Origin: Verrucomicrobiales bacterium
Lineage (GTDB): Bacteria; Verrucomicrobiota; Verrucomicrobiia; Verrucomicrobiales; SLCJ01
DNA length: 64,000 nucleotides
Direction of reading: 5' to 3'
NCBI GenBank assembly: GCA_024636835.1
Contig: JAGXGH010000121.1
Location: 1 to 64,000, forward strand
Both the position numbers and the translations under genes were made by a program. A model generated the notes under the pieces. That model was not told the DNA's origin. It worked only from the letters and a program-made list of their open reading frames with translations, and did no database searches. The number at the start of each line of letters is the position of its first letter. The first letter of the stretch is position 1. Below, piece by piece: positions 43,660 through 52,376 of the stretch.

Positions 43660-45603
43660 TCAAGAGCCTTGTTGAAGAGCAGCTATTGCACCAAAATCCT
43701 CCAGGGTAGTAGTATCTCCTGAAATTTTACCGGTTGCGCAAATTTCTTTGAGCAGTCGGCGCATGATTTTTCCGGAGCGTGTTTTTGGTAAGGTTGCTGC
43801 AAAGCGAATGTCGTCCGGCTTGGCAATCGCCCCGATCGCCTTACCGACGTGGTTGCGAAGCTCCACCGACAGCTCGTCGCTGGACTGGATGCCCGTCTTC
43901 AGGGTCACGAATGCGACGACTGCCTGGCCCTTCAGATCGTCTGGACGACCAACCACCGCCGCTTCAGCGACGGATGGGTGAGAGACCAAGGCGCTCTCCA
44001 CTTCAGCCGTGCCAAGGCGGTGACCGGATACGTTCAACACATCGTCCAAGCGCCCGGTGATCCAGAAATTACCTTCATAGTCCACGCGGGCACCGTCTCC
44101 GGCGAGATAGACGCCTTCGTATTCGCTCCAGTAAGTGTCTTTGTAGCGCTGGTCGTCATTGTATATCGTGCGCAACATGGAAGGCCACGACTTTCTGATC
44201 ACGAGCTTGCCGCCTTCGTTGGGGCCGCATTCATTGCCACTCTCGTCAAAGATTGCCGCATCGATACCAAAGAACGGACGAGTCGCTGTTCCCGGTGTCG
44301 TTGGAGTTGCGCCCGGTGTTGGCGAAATCATAATCGCGCCAGTTTCGGTTTGCCACCATGTGTCGACGATAGGGCACTTGCCGCCGCCAATCTTGTTGTG
44401 ATACCACATCCATGCTTCCGGGTTGATGGGTTCACCCACGGTTCCCAGGAGTCGCAGTGACGAGAGATCGTGTCCGTCGACGAATTGATCGCCGGCCTTA
44501 ATGAAGGCACGGATCGCCGTAGGCGCGGTGTAGAAAATCGAGACCTTGTATTCCTCGACGATCTGCCAGAATCGGCTGAAGTCGGGGTGGTTCGGTGCAC
44601 CTTCGTAGATCACCTGGGACACACCGTTGAGAAGCGGACCGTAAACGATATACGAGTGACCAGTGATCCAACCAACGTCTGCCGTGCACCAGTAAACATC
44701 ATCGTCATTCATGTCGAAGACGTATTTACACGTGGCGTATGTGCCAACCATGTAGCCGCCAGTGGTGTGAAGAATTCCCTTCGGCTTGCCGGTGGATCCT
44801 GAGGTGTAGAGGATGAAAAGCGGGTGCTCGGCATCGAGAGGCACCGGTGGGCAGTCCGCATCCACTTTGGCGGTTTCTTCATGCCACCAGAGGTCGCGTC
44901 CCTCGACGAATGTAACATCATTACTGCAGCGCTTGAGAACAAAAACCGACTTTACATCGTCGCGACCTTCGAGCGCTTCGTCGACGTTGGCTTTTAGCGG
45001 CACGATCTTTCCGCGTCGCCATCCGCCATCGGCAGTGATCACTGCGGTGGCTTTGGAGTCGTCGAGCCTGTCCTTGATCGAGTCGGCGGAGAAGCCACCG
45101 AAGATCACCGAGTGCACTGCGCCGATACGTGCGCATGCCAACATGGCGATTGTCGCTTCTGGAATCATCGGCATGTAAACCAGAACGCGGTCTCCCTGCT
45201 CGATGCCTTTTGCCTTCAGAACATTGGCGAACTGACACACTGCGCGGTGAAGTTCACTGAAAGTGATTTGCACTTTATCACCGGGTTCGCCCTCCCAGTA
45301 GATGGCGACTTTATCGCCTTTACCGGCATCAATATGGCGGTCGAGGCAGTTCTCGGTGATGTTCACCTTAGCGCCGGCGAACCATTCGGCATGCGGAGGA
45401 TTCCAATTGCACACACTATTCCACGGTTGCTGCCACGTCAGTTCGCTGGCTTCGCGTGCCCAGAAGGTATCGGGATCGTCGATGGATTCACGGTGCAATG
45501 CTTCGTATTGCTCCATGGATTTCACTCGTGCTTTGGCGGAGAATTCGGCGGGTGGATTGAAGACGCGGTCTTCCTTTTGGTGGGTTTCGATGTTGTCGCT
45601 CAT
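43660..45603 (-). CDS. acs: Acetyl-CoA synthetase
   Basis: 647 residues, as in E. coli Acs (652). [17 protein letters not shown], the AMP-binding loop [42 protein letters not shown]-like region ([18 protein letters not shown]) and the C-terminal [15 protein letters not shown] carrying the acetylatable lysine (K in SGK). It converts acetate, ATP and CoA to acetyl-CoA via acetyl-AMP. Cytoplasmic and monocistronic. Confidence 0.95.
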   Translation of the reverse strand: MSDNIETHQKEDRVFNPPAEFSAKARVKSMEQYEALHRESIDDPDTFWAREASELTWQQPWNSVCNWNPPHAEWFAGAKVNITENCLDRHIDAGKGDKVAIYWEGEPGDKVQITFSELHRAVCQFANVLKAKGIEQGDRVLVYMPMIPEATIAMLACARIGAVHSVIFGGFSADSIKDRLDDSKATAVITADGGWRRGKIVPLKANVDEALEGRDDVKSVFVLKRCSNDVTFVEGRDLWWHEETAKVDADCPPVPLDAEHPLFILYTSGSTGKPKGILHTTGGYMVGTYATCKYVFDMNDDDVYWCTADVGWITGHSYIVYGPLLNGVSQVIYEGAPNHPDFSRFWQIVEEYKVSIFYTAPTAIRAFIKAGDQFVDGHDLSSLRLLGTVGEPINPEAWMWYHNKIGGGKCPIVDTWWQTETGAIMISPTPGATPTTPGTATRPFFGIDAAIFDESGNECGPNEGGKLVIRKSWPSMLRTIYNDDQRYKDTYWSEYEGVYLAGDGARVDYEGNFWITGRLDDVLNVSGHRLGTAEVESALVSHPSVAEAAVVGRPDDLKGQAVVAFVTLKTGIQSSDELSVELRNHVGKAIGAIAKPDDIRFAATLPKTRSGKIMRRLLKEICATGKISGDTTTLEDFGAIAALQQGS

Positions 45604-45883
45604 GAAATGGGTGTGTTACAGGGGCTGGATACCGGGAGGAGTTTACACTTTAACCACCTATCACGGAGTGCCTGTGGTTGAAAGGTGAGACTCGTTTGGG
45701 CTAGAAGTTTTGCCGTTAGTCTATGGAGTGATGCAAGCCTAAAGGCAGAGTTTTCTCCATGGAATGAATTAATAGGGTTTTTCAAGCGTCGCGAGTTTGG
45801 TGACTCCGGATATAAAGTTGAACGACATTGCGAACCGTTCAAATTTAAAATGTAGGACTGAGCATGTTAGAAGCACTCAAAAG

Positions 45884-46438
45884 CTATTTCTCAGTGCTTG
45901 CTTTACGGGCGTTGATGAGGCCGATGAACAGTCCGATTAACGCTCCTAGATAACTTCCGTTATGAATATAGGCGACACGGATGAAAGCGTATTTATCCTC
46001 GATCCTTAAGGGATCGACAGTAGCTGACCAGAACGAGTAGTCGGCGCTGGGTCCGCGAATTAGTCCATAGAAATATCCACAAACCATACCGAGTGATGCC
46101 AAGATGAGGGTCAAGGCGATCCCAACTCGAATTCGTCGTTTGGCGACTGCTGGTTGATGGCGGGGCAGGGCGACTCGAGAGAGGAACCATCCACCGAAGA
46201 GACCCACGACGCCTGCGGCAATCGCGCCAACAGTTGCAGCGAATACAACAGGAGCTTGGCCAATGTTTGCCCACCCGAATTGGTCGAATTTGAATTTTGT
46301 GAAATACTCAGGTCCAATCGCGAAGGTAAAAAGATCATGGACGACTCCGTAAACAGCGGCAACGAGAAAGCCTGTCAGCGCACTTTTCCACAGAGGCTGC
46401 CACTGGGATTTTGAAATTCGTGGATAGAGGATGTTCAT
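45884..46438 (-). CDS. Four-helix membrane protein of unknown function
   Basis: 184 residues from the ATG at 46436-46438; the frame runs further back into a repeat and is not used. Helices near residues 20-37, 66-89, 103-125 and 150-170 (AAVYGVVHDLFTFAIGPEYF; VGAIAAGVVGLFGGWFLSRV; VGIALTLILASLGMVCGYFYG; NGSYLGALIGLFIGLIN). YGxxHDxxTxxxxxEYFT is a pattern I have seen in Verrucomicrobia and Planctomycetes membrane proteins of unknown role. The next gene is divergent; a family D repeat fills the gap. Confidence 0.65.
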   Translation of the reverse strand: MNILYPRISKSQWQPLWKSALTGFLVAAVYGVVHDLFTFAIGPEYFTKFKFDQFGWANIGQAPVVFAATVGAIAAGVVGLFGGWFLSRVALPRHQPAVAKRRIRVGIALTLILASLGMVCGYFYGLIRGPSADYSFWSATVDPLRIEDKYAFIRVAYIHNGSYLGALIGLFIGLINARKASTEK

Positions 46439-46479
46439 CGAGCACTCGAATAAAACGGCTAGCGGATAAAAAACATGAT

Positions 46480-46556
46480 GTTCCGCCGCGCACAAGCAGA
46501 CCGCAAGCAAGCAATTTCCTGTCCGGTCGCGTCAGACCAATACCAGGATTTGGTAT
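46480..46556 (-). repeat. Repeat family D, copy 2
   Basis: On the minus strand: ATACCAAATCCTGGTATTGG, TCTGACGCGACC, variable middle, CTTGTGCGCGGCGGAA. Hairpin ATACCA/TGGTAT. It sits between divergent genes; a frame of the plus-strand gene runs into it, but a start inside it is unlikely. Confidence 0.75.
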
Positions 46557-46665
46557 GAAGCGACTTTTATCGATCACGGGCAATGCGAAATATGGGAACA
46601 TTGAAGACACTATTTGCCATCGGGTGCTGCTTGCGGTGGGCTGCGTTTTGTATGACGCTTGTGCC

Positions 46666-47349
46666 ATGTTGTTCATCTGTGTGGTTGCGATTTTGGTATA
46701 TGCCGTGTTGACGGTTGGACTTGGCGGGTGGGCACGGCGTCTATTGTTGAGAGGCGAAGCCGAGCGTCCATCATCGGCTCCCGCCAGATTAGTGGCTTCA
46801 GGGATGTTGAAGGAGGCCGGAATGCCGAAAATTCAGGTGACCGAAGGGTGGTTCAAGGAATGGTCGACTTACGATGATGGGATAGGGAAAGTGATACTCG
46901 CACCGGAAATTTTCGAACAACGCACGCCGGAAGCTTGCGCGGTGGCGGCGATGCAGGCATCGAGAGCGGTCGTGGCGAGGGAGTCACCGGCAGCATGGCG
47001 GCGCCGAAGGATAGCCCTTCGATGGTCGTCCGCGCTGCCAGGCCTGGCGCTCTTCTTCGCGATCTTTCTTATGCTTCTGAAGCGGGTTAACCCTGCAGGT
47101 GCACTGATACTATTCGCCCTTGCCTGTGTGGTGAGCTTGGTGATGTATTTGATGACGCTGCGAATTGATCTGCGGGCAGCGATGATCGCCAAGAAAACAC
47201 TCCAAGGTCAGAATGTATTGGTTAGTGAGACAGATATGGCAAGAGCGATCAAGTTACTCGACGTTGCGCCGATGATGGATTTACGCGGGCCAATAGCGTC
47301 GATGAAGTGGGTGTTATGGCACATGGCTCCGTTTGCGCGTCGGTCTTGA
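46666..47349 (+). CDS. YugP-like metallopeptidase homologue without zinc motif
   Basis: 227 residues from the ATG at 46666, where the first helix begins (MLFICVVAILVYAVLTV). The order follows YugP (DUF1751-like, zinc-dependent membrane protease): ARLVASGMLKEAGMPKIQV, TYDDGIGKVILAPEIFEQ, CAVAAMQASRAVVARESP, two helices, then LRIDLRAAMIAKKTL and ARAIKLLDVAP. In YugP the middle stretch holds HExGHA; here the aligned residues are MQASRAV. The two zinc histidines and the glutamate are gone while the rest is recognisable. The protein is therefore probably inactive as a protease. Confidence 0.65.
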   Translation: MLFICVVAILVYAVLTVGLGGWARRLLLRGEAERPSSAPARLVASGMLKEAGMPKIQVTEGWFKEWSTYDDGIGKVILAPEIFEQRTPEACAVAAMQASRAVVARESPAAWRRRRIALRWSSALPGLALFFAIFLMLLKRVNPAGALILFALACVVSLVMYLMTLRIDLRAAMIAKKTLQGQNVLVSETDMARAIKLLDVAPMMDLRGPIASMKWVLWHMAPFARRS

Positions 47350-47449
47350 TTGGGGCGTAGTCTGATATTGGCTGCGGCTTCCCAGCACCAACTACAGATA
47401 TCGTGCACCCCTCATGAATTTTGTCGCGTTATTGCGCGTCGGACGTAAA

Positions 47450-48193
47450 ATGAGAATCATGAATTTTAAAACCAATCTCTGTACAAGTGTTTTTGCCTTA
47501 GTGATGGCCTTACCAGTGATTGCCGAGCAAGAGCCGACAGCGGAACAAATGCTGCGATGGGTGCGGATCAATGGGGCGGTACAAGAGGGGAGTATGGATG
47601 GGAATCTTCGCCGCTCCGATGGTAAGAAAGTACCGTTCAACCTAACGATGGAGAAAGGCGGAATGTCATTCGCGTTCGAGAATCCGAAGCAAGTGGTGGC
47701 ACTCGATTTGAGTGGTGAGGATTTGGCGATCAGTGAGAGCATCAATGGTGGCGAGATGAAGTCTGTGCCAGCCGAGCGTTTTGGCGAGTCGATTCGTGGA
47801 ACAGATGCAAACTTTGAAGATATTGCGTTGCGCTTTCTTTTCTGGCCGAACCCGACATTTGAAAAGGAATCGGATGGAAGTAAAAAAGTCGAGCGTGTGG
47901 CAACGCGCGATAGCTACAAAATCCGTGCAAACAATCCGAATAAGTCAGGGCCATACGCGGTGGTTTTTGCCTGGGTGGATAAGGAGAGCGGCGCGCTGAT
48001 GAGGGTGCAGGGCTACGATTGGAACGGTAAGTGCATCAAGCAGTTTGAAGTGATCAGTGCGCGCAAAGTCGACAAAGCCTGGATGCTGAAACAACTCCGT
48101 GTCGATCAGGTTGACCCCGAGTCGCAAAAAGTTCTGTCACGGACGTGGCTAAATTTCGAGGAGCCTAAAACACCGACACGGAAGGTGTTTTAG
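47450..48193 (+). CDS. LolA-like outer membrane lipoprotein-sorting family protein
   Basis: About 247 residues from the ATG at 47450 (an alternative is 47459). Signal peptide (TSVFALVMALPVIAEQE). A single beta-sheet domain like that of LolA/LolB and their relatives (TAEQMLRWVRINGAV, VPFNLTMEKGGMSFAF, VKSVPAERFGESI-like segment, YAVVFAWVDKESGALMRVQGYDWNGKCIK). These proteins bind lipid tails in a hollow half-barrel. Members with this length are usually annotated outer membrane lipoprotein-sorting protein; this one may carry another lipid. Confidence 0.75.
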   Translation: MRIMNFKTNLCTSVFALVMALPVIAEQEPTAEQMLRWVRINGAVQEGSMDGNLRRSDGKKVPFNLTMEKGGMSFAFENPKQVVALDLSGEDLAISESINGGEMKSVPAERFGESIRGTDANFEDIALRFLFWPNPTFEKESDGSKKVERVATRDSYKIRANNPNKSGPYAVVFAWVDKESGALMRVQGYDWNGKCIKQFEVISARKVDKAWMLKQLRVDQVDPESQKVLSRTWLNFEEPKTPTRKVF

Positions 48194-48228
48194 GCGAGCT
48201 GGATACCGTGCAAGCTGCTGGTTTACGA

Positions 48229-48365
48229 GGGAGGGATGCTTTTCAGATGTCCGTGATTTTGTGCGATCGCGTATAACGGCTTTGCCCTCGCGATAGAGGG
48301 GGCGGGGCGGTAATGTCTTGTGACGGTGAAGGAAAGTTACGGACGACGTGGAAGTCATCCCTCCC
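48229..48365 (+). mobile_element. MITE-like element, copy 2
   Basis: 137 bp with ends GGGAGGGATGCTTTTC and GTCATCCCTCCC. Outer about 35 bp at the left and about 45 bp at the right match 36426-36541; the middle (around CGTATAACGGC to GGTAATGTC) is different and 20 bp longer. It lies between two convergent genes and starts 36 bp after the LolA-like stop. Confidence 0.75.
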
Positions 48366-48375
48366 AGTTTATTGC

Positions 48376-49173
48376 CTACTTGCCGAAGAGTCGGGAGAAA
48401 TTCATACGTAACTGATCGTCGAGTTCGTCAGTGTCCATACCTCGAAGTTTGGCCAAGGCGTCGCGCACGACGACGAGGTTTCCTGGATGGTTTACCGGAA
48501 TCTCGTCCTCTTCCGGGGGGAGGGGGAATCGATTGTGTTCCTCAGGCAAGGGCATTGATGGGGCGTCGGTTTCGATCAACAATCGCTCGATTGGGAGTTG
48601 GCTGTAGGTCTCGCAAATGGTGCCTTTTCTCTCGTGTAGAAAGTAGCCGGAGAAGGAGAAATACGCGCCGAGTGATTCGAGTTGGTGCGCTGTTTCGATC
48701 GATCCTGAGAAGGCGTGGACGAGAAATCCACGGGGAAGTTTCGTGGCGCTTTGAAGAGTATCGACCAGCGCTCCCCATGCTTTCAGGCAATGAATGGTGA
48801 TGGGGCGGTCGTGCTTTACTGCTAGAGCAAGGTGTTCCCGGAAGACCTTTTGTTGATCATCGATGTCGTGATCATGAATCCAGCGGTCGAGCCCACACTC
48901 GCCAATGGATGCCTTGGGATATGCGACGAGCTGCTGCTCGATGACGTCGCGCCAATGTGTGGTGCGTTGGTTGAGATACCACGGATGGAGACCAAATGCC
49001 GGACGGATGATCGATGGATGGGCTGCGGCGAGTTCCGCTACGTGGTGCCAGTCGCTCTCCTTGGTCCCATTGACGACCATGCGGGCTATGCCCAGCGGCG
49101 GTGCCCACGACATCAGCGAACTAGCGATTGATGTGAGCTGAGGGGATTGTAGATGGTTGTGGGCGTCATCCAT
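48376..49173 (-). CDS. TatD family metal-dependent hydrolase
   Basis: 265 residues. Metal-site motifs in order: DAHNHLQ at the start, GECGLDRW with the bridging Glu, RPITIHCLKAWG, VHAFSGS, and LLIETDAPSM with the final Asp. These are the usual TatD landmarks, of a 3'-5' exonuclease or related phosphodiesterase. Active-site residues look intact. It ends 11 bp after the MITE-like copy. It is divergent from the basic-protein gene at 49262. Confidence 0.9.
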   Translation of the reverse strand: MDDAHNHLQSPQLTSIASSLMSWAPPLGIARMVVNGTKESDWHHVAELAAAHPSIIRPAFGLHPWYLNQRTTHWRDVIEQQLVAYPKASIGECGLDRWIHDHDIDDQQKVFREHLALAVKHDRPITIHCLKAWGALVDTLQSATKLPRGFLVHAFSGSIETAHQLESLGAYFSFSGYFLHERKGTICETYSQLPIERLLIETDAPSMPLPEEHNRFPLPPEEDEIPVNHPGNLVVVRDALAKLRGMDTDELDDQLRMNFSRLFGK

Positions 49174-49261
49174 GGGAAAAGTCGCGATAAAATAGCAGTT
49201 TCCTTGCTAGCGAATTGAAAGGATTAGACGATGATCAAGACAGAATTACTCTAAACTTACC

Positions 49262-49990
49262 ATGGCAAAACCCTCTGAAAAAAAACAAGAAACTGGCGCA
49301 GATAGTCCTGAGCCTGCGAAGAAAAAAGTCGCTCGCAAGCGTGTGGCGAAGAAAGCAGTGAAAGCAGTTGCCGACGCTCCAGCTGTAGAGCCTGCGGCGC
49401 AGCAAGACCCAGCACCGAAGAAAAAAGTGGCACGTAAGCGTGTCGCTAGAAAACCGGTGCCCGCTGATGACCAGCGCGACGTAGCGCCTTCTTCTGATGA
49501 GCCTAAGGCGGATTTAAGACATAAATCGCCAGACGACGCTCCGTCGACGAGGCCTGAGAAGGGTGAGGTTCGTCGTGAAAGCGGATCGCACAATTCAGAT
49601 CGCCATGAAGATGGGGACAAGAAGCGCCGCCGCCGCCGTCGCCGTCGCGGAGGAGATAGTCGGGACGATGATAACCGTAGCGAGCAAAGTGGAGATCCGC
49701 GTTCGCATAACGAGCCATCTGATGATCGCGATGAAGAGAATGACGGGCGTCCGGCGAGTCAGCGGGTGAAAGTTCGTCAGCCGGAGAGTCAGCGTCAGCA
49801 CGATCGCCGTCCATCGCGATACACAGAGAATTCAGAGCTGCTTTCGAAGTATGCCTGGCAGCTTTACAAGGGTGAGATTCGCGAAGAGGGGGGGACCTTG
49901 ATCGACGACCGCGATGCGAAGAAAATTGCCGAGCGTGCGTTCCGCATGGCGGAGATTTTCCTGATGGAACAAGCGCGGATGGGCAAATAA
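49262..49990 (+). CDS. Very basic, repeat-containing DNA/RNA-binding-like protein
   Basis: 242 residues. Two H1-like repeats (KKKVARKRVAKKAV near 20 and KKKVARKRVARKPV near 54) are spaced by Ala/Pro linkers. A disordered region follows, with an RRRRRRRRGG run near 127 flanked by many Asp/Glu/Ser. The last 55 residues look folded (ENSELLSKYAWQLYKGEIRE, DDRDAKKIAERAFRMAEIFL). The basic repeats recall histone H1-like and AAKK proteins; the Arg run recalls RNA-binding linkers of Rho/RNase E. I infer nucleic acid compaction or RNA binding. A strong terminator follows at 50011. Confidence 0.75.
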   Translation: MAKPSEKKQETGADSPEPAKKKVARKRVAKKAVKAVADAPAVEPAAQQDPAPKKKVARKRVARKPVPADDQRDVAPSSDEPKADLRHKSPDDAPSTRPEKGEVRRESGSHNSDRHEDGDKKRRRRRRRRGGDSRDDDNRSEQSGDPRSHNEPSDDRDEENDGRPASQRVKVRQPESQRQHDRRPSRYTENSELLSKYAWQLYKGEIREEGGTLIDDRDAKKIAERAFRMAEIFLMEQARMGK

Positions 49991-50010
49991 AAGAGAAGTT
50001 TTTTTTGAAA

Positions 50011-50040
50011 GGGTCGGCACGAGGGTGTCGGCCCTTTTTT
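50011..50040 (+). terminator. Intrinsic terminator after the basic protein gene
   Basis: GGGTCGGCAC, loop GAGG, GTGTCGGCCC and then TTTTTT. A 10-bp stem with two G-U pairs and a full U-run, 21 bp after the stop at 49990. Confidence 0.9.
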
Positions 50041-50062
50041 AGTGGGGCATGGTATGGACGTC

Positions 50063-50153
50063 GTAGCTACTTTTGTGAAAAAGTGGCAGGGTGGGGTGGA
50101 TGAATTTTCGTCGTTCAGAACCACTCTCGCCACGCTTTTACTAGCGTAGCTAC
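50063..50153. repeat. Pair of facing REP-like elements (copies 10 and 11)
   Basis: Plus copy 50063-50086: GTAG, arms CTACTTTT and AAAAGTGG, GTGA loop. Minus copy 50130-50153: GTAG, arms CTACGCTA and AAGCGTGG, GTAA loop with an A-A mismatch next to it. Head-to-head orientation, 43 bp apart: a BIME-like unit with two different stems. The spacer around it, 50041-50307, holds nothing else that I recognise. Confidence 0.75.
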
Positions 50154-50307
50154 ATCCTGCCAGACGGTCAGCAACTCCGAAGGCTTTGTGGCGGGAATGT
50201 CTTCCCACTATGGGAATGGGTAGATAAAATGGGAAATGCGCTAATTTTTCAAAGTGACGGAAACTCTGCATTGCACCAGCTCGCCCTCTGGACAATGATT
50301 TTGAATC

Positions 50308-51231
50308 ATGACAAGCGACGTTAAACCAACACTTTTGATTCTAGCCGCAGGAATGGGCAGCCGATATGGCGGTCTGAAACAACTCGATGCCATGGGGCCG
50401 AATGGCGAAACCGTGCTGGACTACTCCGTTTACGACGCCATTCGCGCGGGTTTTGGGAAAGTGGTGTTTGTGATTCGTCGCGATTTCGAATCTCAGTTCC
50501 GGGATTCTGTGGCTGCAAAGTTCGACGATAAGATCGAAGTGGATTTCGCGTTTCAGGATTTGAACGACCTTCCCGAGGGTTTTGAAGTTCCTGCTGGCCG
50601 CGAGAAACCATGGGGCACCGCGCATGCCGTGCGTGCCGCGCGCGATGTGGTGAGCGGATCCTATGGAATGATTAATGCCGACGACTTCTACGGCGCGGAT
50701 GCTTACGAGAAACTTGCTGGATTTCTTCGCTCTGCCAAGGATACCGAGGAGAAGGCAACCTTCTGTATGGTTGGTTTTCAGTTGAAGAACACACTTTCAG
50801 ATTTCGGCAGCGTGGCGCGTGGCGTGTGTAAACCTGATGACAACGGCAAGCTCGTCTCGGTGACAGAGATGACCAAGATCGTGCGCACACCTACGGGTGC
50901 AGAGAATTTGGAAGATGAGTCCGCGCCGGTGAAACTCAGTGGCGATGAGTTGGTCTCGATGAACATGTGGGGATTTACTCCATCGTTTAATCAGCGGATT
51001 GAAGAGCAGTTCGTCGAGTTTCTAAAAGCGCAGGGGAGCGAAATGAAGAGCGAATGCTACGTGCCATTGATTGTCGACGACTTGATCAAGAAGGATGTCG
51101 CTGAAGTGGAAGTTCTAGAAACCAAAAGCACCTGGTTCGGCGTGACCTATCAAGAAGACAAGCCGCATGTCATGGCATCCATTCAGCAGCTCATCGCCGC
51201 AGGACGCTATCCGGAAAACCTTTGGGAATAA
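50308..51231 (+). CDS. Sugar-phosphate nucleotidyltransferase
   Basis: 307 residues. The NTP-transferase start LLILAAGMGSRYGGLKQLDA is the nucleotide-binding loop (G-x-G-x-R-x-G-G-x-K-Q form), and YGMINADDFYGADAYEKL near residue 130 has the metal-binding Asp pair. The fold is that of glucose-1-phosphate/UDP-sugar nucleotidyltransferases, with a C-terminal half unlike the hexapeptide-repeat types. The exact nucleotide and sugar are not readable. It begins an operon with a NahK-like kinase (21 bp later) and an epimerase. Confidence 0.85.
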   Translation: MTSDVKPTLLILAAGMGSRYGGLKQLDAMGPNGETVLDYSVYDAIRAGFGKVVFVIRRDFESQFRDSVAAKFDDKIEVDFAFQDLNDLPEGFEVPAGREKPWGTAHAVRAARDVVSGSYGMINADDFYGADAYEKLAGFLRSAKDTEEKATFCMVGFQLKNTLSDFGSVARGVCKPDDNGKLVSVTEMTKIVRTPTGAENLEDESAPVKLSGDELVSMNMWGFTPSFNQRIEEQFVEFLKAQGSEMKSECYVPLIVDDLIKKDVAEVEVLETKSTWFGVTYQEDKPHVMASIQQLIAAGRYPENLWE

Positions 51232-51252
51232 CCCTCAGCCGACTTTACTATC

Positions 51253-52356
51253 ATGAGCAACTTTGATCTCGGCGCGATATCCAAGCAGTTCGCTCTACTT
51301 GGCGATTTTCTGAAGGCTGAGCCATACGGCGGTGGTCACATCAACGATACGTTCTGCGTCTACTTCCGACAAGCCGGCACTCCCGTTCGATATATCTTCC
51401 AACGGGTGAACCACAATATTTTCAAAGATGTTCCCGCATTAATGAATAATATTGAGCGAGTCACCAAGCACTCTCAGCAGAAGCTTGCTGCCGCCAATGA
51501 GCCCAACGCGACGCGGAAGTCGCTAACGGTGTTGCAGAGCATTGATGGCAAACCTTATGTGAACGATGCCGAAGGTAATTTTTGGCGGGCATATCTCTTT
51601 ATCGAAGGCGCGCAAACCTACGACCTTATCGAGAAGACGGAATGGGCGTATGAAGCGGCGAAGTCCTTCGGTGAGTTTCAGAAACTTTTGGTCGATCTGC
51701 CCGGCGGACGGCTTGTGGAAACGATTCCGAACTTTCACAACACTCGCATTCGTTTCGGCACACTGATGGCGGCGATCGAAGCCGATAGCCAAAACCGAGC
51801 TATTGAAGTGAAAGCGGAGATCGACTTTGTGATGAAGCGTGAGTCAATGGTCGACGTGCTACTCGATTTACAAGCCTGCGGCGCGATCCCGGAGCGAGTC
51901 ACCCATAACGATACAAAGCTCAACAACGTCATGCTCGACGACAAGACCGGTAAGGGCGTGTGTGTGCTCGATCTCGATACGACCATGCCAGGTCTCGTGC
52001 TGTATGATATTGGCGACATGATTCGCGCAGCAACGAACGCGGCTGCAGAAGATGAGCAGGACTTGAGTAAGGTTTACAGCCGTCGTGAGATGTTTGAAAC
52101 ACTGGTGACTGGCTATCTCAGTTCAGCAGGCGATTTCCTTAATCAGATCGAAAAAGACCACCTCGCGCATTCTGGAAAGTTACTTTCCTTTGAGTGCGGG
52201 ATGCGTTTTTTGACCGATTACCTTCAGGGTGATGTGTATTTCAAAACCAAGCGAGATGGACACAACCTCGACCGATGTCGCACCCAGTTGCGCCTCGTGG
52301 AGTCCATTGAGGAACAAGAAGACGACTGGCAGAGATTCGTCGCAACACAGTATTAA
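51253..52356 (+). CDS. NahK-like sugar 1-kinase (APH fold)
   Basis: 367 residues with the aminoglycoside phosphotransferase fold: GGGHINDTFCVYF (ATP loop), YIFQRVNHNIFKDVPALM, RVTHNDTKLNNVMLDD with catalytic HND, and VCVLDLDTTMPGLVLYDIGD with the DxD metal site. This combination and length match N-acetylhexosamine 1-kinase of the bifidobacterial LNB/GNB pathway (about 360 residues). Expected reaction: GlcNAc or GalNAc plus ATP to the 1-phosphate, no 6-phosphate needed. In the operon after a nucleotidyltransferase and before an epimerase, which supports the role; the sugar remains inference. Confidence 0.8.
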   Translation: MSNFDLGAISKQFALLGDFLKAEPYGGGHINDTFCVYFRQAGTPVRYIFQRVNHNIFKDVPALMNNIERVTKHSQQKLAAANEPNATRKSLTVLQSIDGKPYVNDAEGNFWRAYLFIEGAQTYDLIEKTEWAYEAAKSFGEFQKLLVDLPGGRLVETIPNFHNTRIRFGTLMAAIEADSQNRAIEVKAEIDFVMKRESMVDVLLDLQACGAIPERVTHNDTKLNNVMLDDKTGKGVCVLDLDTTMPGLVLYDIGDMIRAATNAAAEDEQDLSKVYSRREMFETLVTGYLSSAGDFLNQIEKDHLAHSGKLLSFECGMRFLTDYLQGDVYFKTKRDGHNLDRCRTQLRLVESIEEQEDDWQRFVATQY

Positions 52357-52376
52357 ACTAACAATAATAAAAAAAT

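Noticed and set aside
45604-45883. Possible regulatory RNA upstream of acs
   Set aside because: I looked for riboswitch-like or tRNA-like folding in this 280-bp spacer and saw none that I could support.
49595-49801. Antisense hydrophobic frame within the basic-protein gene
   Set aside because: Hydrophobic antisense of Arg/Asp-rich repeats; the sense strand has a terminator and a coherent protein.
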